64,000 nucleotides of DNA from Serripes groenlandicus. Lineage: Eukaryota > Mollusca > Bivalvia > Cardiida > Cardiidae. The notes beneath the pieces were generated by a model. It did no database searches. It was not told the origin of the DNA and saw only the letters and a program-made list of their open reading frames with translations. The stretch spans positions 62,001-126,000 of the forward strand of contig JASEVX010000170.1 in assembly GCA_031761405.1 (NCBI GenBank), given 5' to 3'. Numbering within the stretch: the first letter of the stretch is position 1; the number at the start of each line of letters is the position of its first letter. Both the position numbers and the translations under genes were made by a program. Positions 55,170 through 62,110 of the stretch are shown piece by piece.

Positions 55170-55387
55170 TTAACCCTTTCCCTCATATAGATGTCTCTGC
55201 AGCAGACGGCTTTTTGAAGACATTATGACAAAAGAAGAAATTGCTCGAAACAAGCAATTTCTCCTTTTGCCACAATGTTTTCCACTTTTAGTCATAGGTT
55301 ATCCATTCAATTATAGAGATTTTCTATTTTTTGACAAAATATGTTCAGCCGTCTGCTGCAAATTTGTCGTATTAGGGAAAAGGTTAA
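55170..55387 (+). mobile_element. F1 MITE
   Basis: TTAA both sides; hairpin TTGCTCGAAACAAGCAA with one mismatch. Left arm shortened (TAGATGTCTCTGCAGC). Confidence 0.88.
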
Positions 55388-55479
55388 CCCAAATTTCCTG
55401 TTACAGCTATTCTGAGTGAGACGAGTTTGAAATCTTGTAGGCAAAGTGTGAACAACTCTTGTTGGTTAATATAATACGA

Positions 55480-55608
55480 TGTGGCAAATGGAGAATTTTT
55501 AAAAGTGCTTGTTTTGAGCAATTTCTCCTTTTGTCACAATGTTTTCAAAAGTTTTCTGCTGCAGAGGTGTCAGAAAGTACAGTCTGTATATATGGGAAAG
55601 GGATATGT
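55480..55608 (-). mobile_element. F1 MITE, left half lost
   Basis: GATGTGGCAAATGGAGAA to CTGCAGAGGTGTCAGAAAG and TATGGGAAAGGGAT. Confidence 0.6.
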
Positions 55609-55649
55609 TTTAAAGAAATCTGCAATTGGGATTCAAAAGGGGTAACGTA

Positions 55650-56389
55650 AACCATATTTCCTATTAAATGGAACAGTATTCTTTGATGGATAAAATGGTT
55701 TTAATAAATCTTCTAAACATTACCGTTAAGCCTTCAAGCCAGAAAAAACATGGTTTATCTTTCAAAACAATTTTATCTTCAAAATTTCTTTGAATTGTTG
55801 ACTTGAACCACACGGAGTTTTATTCATCTGATTTTCATTAAACAGGGAAGATTTTTCAATTTATTATCTACATACACAAGATTTAGACCCTTCCGGATGG
55901 AAAACTAAAATTGATTGCACTAAACTTCAGTCAATTTCTATTGAATAACTAGATGAAACCAATTTCTCCTTGTGCCACAATGTTTTCATATATATGTCAT
56001 AATAAATAATTATATAACCAACAAAAACAGTTAAATAATGACCAAACAGAAAAATGAAAAGCTAATTCATATTTCCAAATATTCTGTTTCAAAAGTCTTA
56101 TTCTGTTTTTGTTATATTGAAGTTCTTTGTATATGTTCACAAGGTTAAATCAACATTAAAAGGTGATCTAAAAAACAAACATACTTTAAAAAATTCCAAG
56201 CAAAAATAAAAAGCATTTTGGCAACAAATTATTTGAAGGTATTAAGTAATTTGCAAAAAATATTGCAAGCAATAAAATCCTGGCAAATTATATTGCAAAT
56301 GCTAACACTTGTACTCATTAACTGGACTTCTACATTCAATTTGCTGAAATTGCAATTATTGTTTCTCGTATTACTGTTTCCCATTCAGA
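55650..56389. other. unassigned AT-rich DNA
   Basis: An F1 scrap near 55955-55990; a frame at 56218-56421 of Leu, Ile and Lys is typical of AT-rich noise. Confidence 0.5.
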
Positions 56390-56450
56390 CATCTTTTCGA
56401 AGCATCTGCAGCAGACTTTAGAAAACATTGTGAAAATGTTTTAGCAGAGG
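56390..56450 (+). mobile_element. F1 MITE, left-arm fragment
   Basis: CATCTGCAGCAGACTTTAG, AAAACATTGTG and a partial repeat of the arm. Confidence 0.4.
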
Positions 56451-56563
56451 CCCACATTGAATACTCAGGGCATGCCCACATCTGTGCAGCCTTTATAAAT
56501 AAAGTCTTTATTATTATCATTACTATTATTACTTCTACTATCATTATAATGAGGGTTTCTAAT

Positions 56564-56708
56564 TGTCGAGTGTCGAGTAAGAAAGGTCGAGTGTCGAGTA
56601 AGAATGGTTGAGTGTCGAGTAAGAATGGTCGAGTGCCGAGTAAGAATGGTCGAGTGTTGAGTAAGAATGGTTGAGTGTCGAGTAAGAAAGGTCGAGTGTC
56701 GAGTAAGA
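56564..56708. repeat. 21-bp minisatellite, seven units
   Basis: GTCGAGTGTCGAGTAAGAAT/A plus GG, seven times. On the minus strand it reads as a seven-residue repeat (LTRHSTI), a by-product of the period. Confidence 0.92.
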
Positions 56709-56867
56709 ACCATTATAACACATTGTACATTAATTTACAGAGATTTCTCGCAGTTTTGCTTGGATAGTTTCAAAGGCATTTGCTGCAGATTTGCTGTTGG
56801 TCACGGAATGTAAGTTAATAAAGTCTAAGCTTAAAGAAGAGGATAACAGATAATACTTCCAAGGAAA

Positions 56868-57090
56868 CTAAACCCTTTCCCTCCTGCAGACGCCTTTTGA
56901 CGCAATAGCAGCAGACGATTTTTGAAAACATTGTGGCCAAAGGTGAAATTGCTCATGATGAGCAATTTCTCCTTTGGCCACAATGTTTCCAATTTTATTT
57001 AACAATTAAGCCATCTTTTATGGAGTTTGTGTCACTATAATGTTTTCAAGGTCGTCTGCTGTAGATGTGTTGTATGTGGGAAAGTGTTAA
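56868..57090 (+). mobile_element. F1 MITE, GGCCA subtype
   Basis: CCCTTTCCCTCCTGCAGACG; hairpin with TGGCCAAAGG outer arms and GCTCATGATGAGC core; right TTAA. Confidence 0.8.
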
Positions 57091-57368
57091 CAGGGAAATG
57101 GCATCTTCGAAATAACCTAACAAATCTTTACAATTTTAAGGCTAAAACTTCTTAACATGTTTCATAGGATATTATCAAACAAAAGAGAAAAGGGGTTTCA
57201 TCGCTAATGAAGTTATATTGCTTTTGTGCAAGAACCCCAATTACTGCATTGCTTATTAAGGCGTAATGGGCCAAAGAACTTTTAAAGTTAATTTTCTTGC
57301 ATAATTATACAATAACCCAAATTAAACACAGCTTCATTACAGGGTAGCTGTTATTTGAACAGGGAAAT

Positions 57369-57585
57369 AAACCCTTTCCTACATTCAACAATCTGTGGCA
57401 GATTAGTTTGAAAACAACTAGGAAAATTACCATTGAATTTTCTGAGTAGAATTGAAAACATTGTGGCAATATTAAGGGCAAATTGGACTTATTATGAGCA
57501 ATTTCTCCTGAAACATCTGGGAGTGTCTTTAGAAGTTATCTGCTGCAGATAATGTCAAGTGCATGGGAGAAAAGGGTGAAGCTTC
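57369..57585 (-). mobile_element. F1 MITE, degenerate
   Basis: AAACCCTTTCCTACATTCAAC to ATCTGCTGCAGATAATG and GGGAGAAAAGGGT. Confidence 0.58.
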
Positions 57586-57898
57586 TATTTTCTGTGGAAA
57601 AAATGATGTGAGTATGCTTACAATTTCTAAGTTAGATACATTGTGAAAGTCCTTCTTAAAAATGAAATTGTTCAGCTTTAATGACTTTTTATAGCAGTAG
57701 TAGTCATTACTGGTATAGAAAAAATTCATTAAGTTACATTCAAACGAAAATCATATTGAAATGGAAGCATGCTTTTCTGAAGTAAAATGATTTCCATGTC
57801 TCCAAGATAAATAAGACTGGCTGTAACATTTGTTAAAAATTACCGAATTCCCAACAAAAAGATCATGTTACGTGATGTCAATGTTATAGCACCTTTCC
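57586..57898. other. unassigned
   Basis: Nothing recognised before the SINE. Confidence 0.5.
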
Positions 57899-58213
57899 CG
57901 GTGGTAGCTCAGTCGATAGCAACGGCAAGAGGTTTTGAGGTTTTGAGATTGAACCTATAAACTAAGTCAATGTTCTTTCCGACCAAAGTAAATATTATAA
58001 GCTTCATTGGTCTTCCACCTATATAGAAAAGCAGCTAGTAAATTGCTTCGAAAGATTTTGAGTGGTATCCTGGTGTGAGAAAGCCAGGAAACACATGAGT
58101 AGGTGAACTTAAGCCTCAGCTGCATGGTATGACTGAAAGTTTGCTGAAAATGGGGTTAAACCCAAATAAGAATAGGATAATCCAACTCTTTTTGAATCCA
58201 GATCAATCAATCA
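57899..58213 (+). mobile_element. Meta/MESC-like SINE with tRNA-like head
   Basis: The head CGGTGGTAGCTCAGTCG has a good box A; GATTGAACC stands for box B. The body (GGTGTGAGAAAGCCAGGAAAC, GGTTAAACCC) is the reverse complement of the body seen at 25299 and 48561, and a short ATCAATCAATC tail follows. It is the only copy here with a head. No duplication is evident. Confidence 0.65.
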
Positions 58214-58224
58214 GTGTTGGTGGT

Positions 58225-58425
58225 GCTTGAAGAGGGATGATGATGATGCATGATGTTGATGTTCGTTTGGGTTGTAAGTGATGATAAGGATGAGAATGAT
58301 GTTGCTCCTTTTGTCGTTGTTGTTGTTGTTGCAATGCACTTCTAATTCGTCTCTTATTATAATCATCATCATCATCATCATTGTTGTCATAGTCTTCATC
58401 ATCGTCATCATCATCTTTGATACTA
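58225..58425 (+). repeat. (GTT)n and (ATC)n microsatellite cluster
   Basis: GATGATGATG, GTTGTTGTTGTTGTTG and ATCATCATCATC tracts. The ORFs of Asp, Met or Ile runs here are products of the tract. Confidence 0.88.
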
Positions 58426-58439
58426 ATATACATGATATT

Positions 58440-59194
58440 ACAAGACAACAAATTAAGACATGTTCAGTTGGTTTTGTTTTCAGATAGTTTTCAAATAGTT
58501 CTGTTTGGTAGCTGGGTGATTACACGCACAAAGGCCCATTCACAGAGATTGGCCACATAGATAAAGTCATACAAATATTATGATGTATGGGCATTTAAGG
58601 GGCCATAATGGCTGAAACAGGCCCCTAAAGACCTGCGGGACATCAGTTACCCTTTAGCCAAACTCTTTTAGGAACCTTAATCAAATTCTTGATTTTGTAA
58701 TTCATTTTAAGTAAAAACAATTGTTCTAACTATCATTTAACAATATATTAATTAATTTGAGGCTGCATTTTGACTGTCATAACTATGATATTATCATTTT
58801 TCCCATGTGTAGCACATCTGCAGAAGATAACTTTTTACAGGATAATTATGTGGTCATTTTTTTTTAAATGTTCAAAATTTAAGTAACCCGACATTACATG
58901 TAATAGCTATGCTCAGTTTGTATGCACAATGTACACATGTGTGTGATACATCAATTTAGCATTACAACTGGAAGCTCTCAGACTGAATAACATATGAATA
59001 CCAGAGCAGGACAAACAGTCTATCCCAATACATTCCACATGATCTTTAGCACCAAGGACCAGGAAAGCTGTTGACTTGTTACAACATGTAGACGTGACCA
59101 CCACCATTAGCAGGAATGTTGTTGAGTTTTTGTTGTGTGGGCTGAAATGTTTGTCTCATTAGTTTTATTTCCCTCTCTGTGTTTGACATGATAA
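58440..59194. other. unassigned
   Basis: AGGGGCC and GGCCCCT near 58600-58630 form a short inverted repeat; a minus frame at 58913-59107 has no recognisable domain. Confidence 0.45.
58798..58850 (-). mobile_element. F1 MITE, left-arm fragment
   Basis: TTTTTCCCATGTGTAGCAC and ATCTGCAGAAGATAAC. Confidence 0.4.
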
Positions 59195-59310
59195 TTAACC
59201 CTTTACTATATGTTGGCACCTGTCCATGCCTCTGTAACAGAAGATTATGACATAAATGGGAAAGGAGAAATTGATTGTCATGATGAGCAATTTCTCCTTT
59301 TCCCGCCATG
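59195..59310 (+). mobile_element. F1 MITE, left part, degenerate
   Basis: TTAACCCTTTACTATATG, CCTCTGTAACAGAAG, hairpin GAAATTGATTGTCATGATG, then AGCAATTTCTCC. Confidence 0.58.
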
Positions 59311-59360
59311 CTTTCTTCACAATCATATTCAGTAATGGATCATGGTCAAACCTTTCCTTG

Positions 59361-59543
59361 TTACCATAGAACAACAAGGTCAAAACTCACTTGAAGGTTA
59401 ACGAAATATTTGTCATAAACAAAAATAAGAATCCACTGCTGCTGATGGAAATTATAACAGCAACCCATACATATAATTATGAAAGCGACCATTGGAAAAA
59501 GCAGTCCTAAAGTAATCATAAGTCTCTTCATAATATAAGCCAT
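59361..59543 (-). other. small frame with a signal-anchor-like N-terminus
   Basis: A 60-codon minus frame has Met codons before a run of about 20 hydrophobic residues (LGLLFPMVAFIIICMG), and a CAA-GTGAGT donor-like site follows at about 59390. It lies upstream of, and on the same strand as, the Eph exon. No Eph-like sequence follows the hydrophobic stretch. Confidence 0.12.
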
Positions 59544-59739
59544 TGACTGTTAAATTATTTCAACAATGATTTTTTTTCCCAATGTCCAGTGTTGGTATAT
59601 CAGGCAGTTTAATTACCAAGAAGTAGAAAGGTTGGACTCATTAACTTTTATGGGGTACTGACATTTGCTCCTACTGTTTTATTGTGAGTTTACTCATTCT
59701 GACTTTCAACCCTTATGCCTTTGATAAACATTGATGAAT

Positions 59740-59937
59740 TTAACCCTTTCCCATTACAACAAAACCTGCAGCAGATGACTTTGAAAACATGCCCGAAAAA
59801 ATTTGGAAACTCCCTTTACCTGAAAACATGGTAGAGAAATTGCTCATTTTGAGCAATTTATTCTTTTGTTGCCATGTTTTCAAAAAGTTGTCTGCTGCAG
59901 AGGCGTCAGAAAGCGTCTTTATGAGGGAAAGGGTTAA
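59740..59937 (-). mobile_element. F1 MITE
   Basis: TTAA both sides; hairpin TTGCTCATTTTGAGCAA; left arm of the AACAAAACCTGC type. Confidence 0.85.
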
Positions 59938-60087
59938 GCAACATAAATATTTGATTAACCATACATGACTTTATAAACATTACACTTGCAGATAAATAAA
60001 GCCCAAAATCAGTAAAAAAAAATCCATGACAAGTTGTTCAATCCGTGGTCAACCAGTTGATCATAAAACTAAGGCAACTGATTGACT

Positions 60088-60171
60088 ATTTTTTATGGAG
60101 ATTTTCAGGTTTTTTTCACCATGTTTTCAAAGTCATCTGCTGCAAAATTTCTGTATGTGGGAAAGGGTTAA
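60088..60171 (+). mobile_element. F1 MITE, right half
   Basis: TTTTTATGGAGATTTTCAGG to GTCATCTGCTGCAAAATTTC and GGGAAAGGGTTAA. Confidence 0.6.
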
Positions 60172-60499
60172 AATGACTTTTATAAATCCAATAGCAACGT
60201 GGAGCCACTAAAGAGGCGATGTTATTCAATGATGTAAGCATGTTGACTTTGTTTAAATCTTCAGAGTCCTCTCTGTATGTTTTTTAAATCCCTTTCCAAT
60301 TAAAAAGCCCACAAATCTACCAAAACTGTTTCAATGTCTATTCCGTTTCTTTTGTTACAATTTTTAAGTTGGGATTGAAAACCAGAATAAATGGGAATAT
60401 AAAACTTACATAAACTGGGAAATATGCTATTTTCTATATTATATAACCTATCTTTGAAAGCGCTGACGCCTTTTTCCAAGATCTTTTCCTCTCAATTGC
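60172..60499. other. unassigned
   Basis: Nothing recognised up to the inferred DIRS terminus. Confidence 0.5.
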
Positions 60500-60570
60500 A
60501 TAAAAATGAAGTTTTTTAAAGTAAAACATATTTTTATTAGAAAATACTTACCAGTCATTTAATACCTGAT
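60500..60570 (-). repeat. outer arm of the DIRS right terminal repeat
   Basis: Bases 60500-60561 are the perfect reverse complement of 60745-60806 (62 of 62). Bases 60548-60570 are also repeated directly at 60819-60841. The outer edge near 60500 is the probable right terminus of the element. Confidence 0.75.
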
Positions 60571-60744
60571 ATATCATCTCTATACACCTTAATTATCCAA
60601 AAAAAACGCCCACGTTAGCATATCCCTCACGTATCCGTGACATACACGGCCGCCCGGAAGTACAGGCGCGCACGTGAGCGGGTAGTCACTTTTCATTCAC
60701 CGTTAAGTATTGGTGACGACGCGGGGCTGGGAGGTGGGACTCTA
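60571..60744 (-). promoter_or_regulatory. CpG-rich body of the DIRS right terminal repeat
   Basis: This stretch between the inverted arms is much richer in GC and CpG than any other non-coding stretch in the window (CGGCCGCCCGG, GGCGCGCACGTG, CGACGCGG). The corresponding left repeat would carry the element's promoter. A TATAAA reads on the plus strand at its right edge. Promoter function is inferred. Confidence 0.35.
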
Positions 60745-60845
60745 TAAATGACTGGTAAGTATTTTCTAATAAAAATATGTTTTACTTTAAAAAACTTCAT
60801 TTTTATATCAAAAATACATTACCAGTCATTTAATACCTGATGACT
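60745..60845 (-). repeat. probable internal complementary region (ICR) of the DIRS element
   Basis: The first part (60745-60806) is a perfect complement of the outer right end. The second part (60807-60841) contains the 23-bp direct repeat and should be complementary to the left terminus beyond 64000. In DIRS elements an ICR between the recombinase gene and the right repeat is complementary to both outer ends and serves as template when they are joined. Confidence 0.6.
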
Positions 60846-61024
60846 TCGTAGCATAGGACGGGAGGTTCGACCAATACTTACTGTCGTTCCAGGTACGTAG
60901 TAGTATATTATTCCATATTTTTCAGAACAAACATACTTGATTCCAACGGTAGTATAAAGTGATAGTGGAGATTGAATACAGTTTCAATCAGTATTCACTT
61001 TATTTATGTGTTGGATTATAATAA

Positions 61025-62110
61025 TTAGCGAACAACTCGCTGAGAAGCCACAAGGGGACCCAGAGAGAACAAGTTATCTGACTGACTAGCCATAGAACGT
61101 AAGTAGAAAGACGAAAAGGTAGATTGCGACTTCCATACTGCCGCTTGAAGAATCTCTTCAAGAGGAACATTATTAGAGAATGCCCAACTTGTAGAGAGAG
61201 CTCTAACCTCGTGCGGACGAATCCGCAGAAACGAGAGATCTCGACTAGACAGGTCTTTATAAGCTAATTTTATAGTAATAGATATCCAGCGGGAAATAGA
61301 TGCCGCCGAAATATCTTTACAACCTATAAGAGGAAGAAATAACCTCTTTCTCCGACCCCGAGTCCCTTCAACTCTCTTAAGATAATGCTTAAGAGACCTA
61401 ACGGGACAAAGGGTTCTGTCGGAATCAGAAGGACCACAGGTCGCCGAAAGGCTGGGAACTGTGATCGGCGAAGGTGAAACCGAAGGTAACTGGTTTTTAG
61501 CCAGGAACCCTGGTTGACAGAGTAGAGTAAAAGAGCCATCAGACTCATTGAATCTGATGTGCCCTGTTTCTACTGAAAGAGCATGTAATTCGCTCCTTCG
61601 ACGAGCTGTAGCGAAAGCTAAAAGAAAGACGGTTTTATAAGTTAGAAACTTTAAAGACGCCGATACTAGAGGCTCGTATGGAGCTCTAGTAAGCGACCAA
61701 AGGACGCAAGACAAATCCCATTTTGGAGTTAAACTCCTACAAACGGGTTTCTCTAATTCGAACGAGCGTATAAGTTCCGAGAGAAACGGATTTGAACCGA
61801 TACTCTCTCCCCCAATGAACTTAAACGTGTTCGATAACATAGAACGGTAGCCTTTCACCGTACTAATTGCCAGTTGTTTTTCTTCGAAAAGAAAAAGAAG
61901 GAAATCGGCAATCCGAGTTACAGAGGGACACTCCGGATTGACCGACCTTGTACCACACCAATCTGAGTAAACTCTCCACTTGGAATCATAAACGATTCTA
62001 GTGGATCGTCTTCTTGATTGTGCGATACGAGAGGCAACTTTTTGAGAAAAGTTTCTCTCTCGGACCGAACGCTTGATAATGTCCAGGCGTGAAGATGTAG
62101 CATTGCCAGG
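61025..62110 (-). CDS. DIRS tyrosine recombinase
   Basis: This is the tyrosine recombinase that integrates the circular DNA copy of the DIRS element; DIRS elements use it instead of a DDE integrase. The open frame reaches up to 63910 (961 codons from there), but recognisable recombinase sequence starts near codon 600, so the interval given is an estimate. Within the 961-codon frame the N-terminal SAM-like region is about 610-720 (STVKGYRSMLSNTF). The catalytic set is complete: Arg771 in TARRRSELHAL, His900 and Arg903 in PHEVRAL, Trp926, and nucleophile Tyr936 in FSSFYLR. The stop is TAA at 61025-61027. Its N-terminal part overlaps the end of the RT ORF (stop at 61918) in a different frame, so translation may depend on frameshifting, reinitiation or splicing; the sequence does not say which. 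Confidence 0.9.
   Translation of the reverse strand, partial: PGNATSSRLDIIKRSVRERNFSQKVASRIAQSRRRSTRIVYDSKWRVYSDWCGTRSVNPECPSVTRIADFLLFLFEEKQLAISTVKGYRSMLSNTFKFIGGESIGSNPFLSELIRSFELEKPVCRSLTPKWDLSCVLWSLTRAPYEPLVSASLKFLTYKTVFLLAFATARRRSELHALSVETGHIRFNESDGSFTLLCQPGFLAKNQLPSVSPSPITVPSLSATCGPSDSDRTLCPVRSLKHYLKRVEGTRGRRKRLFLPLIGCKDISAASISRWISITIKLAYKDLSSRDLSFLRIRPHEVRALSTSWAFSNNVPLEEILQAAVWKSQSTFSSFYLRSMASQSDNLFSLGPLVASQRVVR

Noticed and set aside
56465..56713. Minus ORF with seven LTRHSTI-like repeats
   Set aside because: It is the 21-bp minisatellite read in frame; no start context, flanking domain or splice signal.
58203..58487. ORFs of poly-Asp, poly-Met or poly-Ile
   Set aside because: They are translations of (ATC)n/(GTT)n microsatellites.
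61324..61548. Short minus ORF inside the recombinase region
   Set aside because: It is an alternative-frame shadow of the recombinase.
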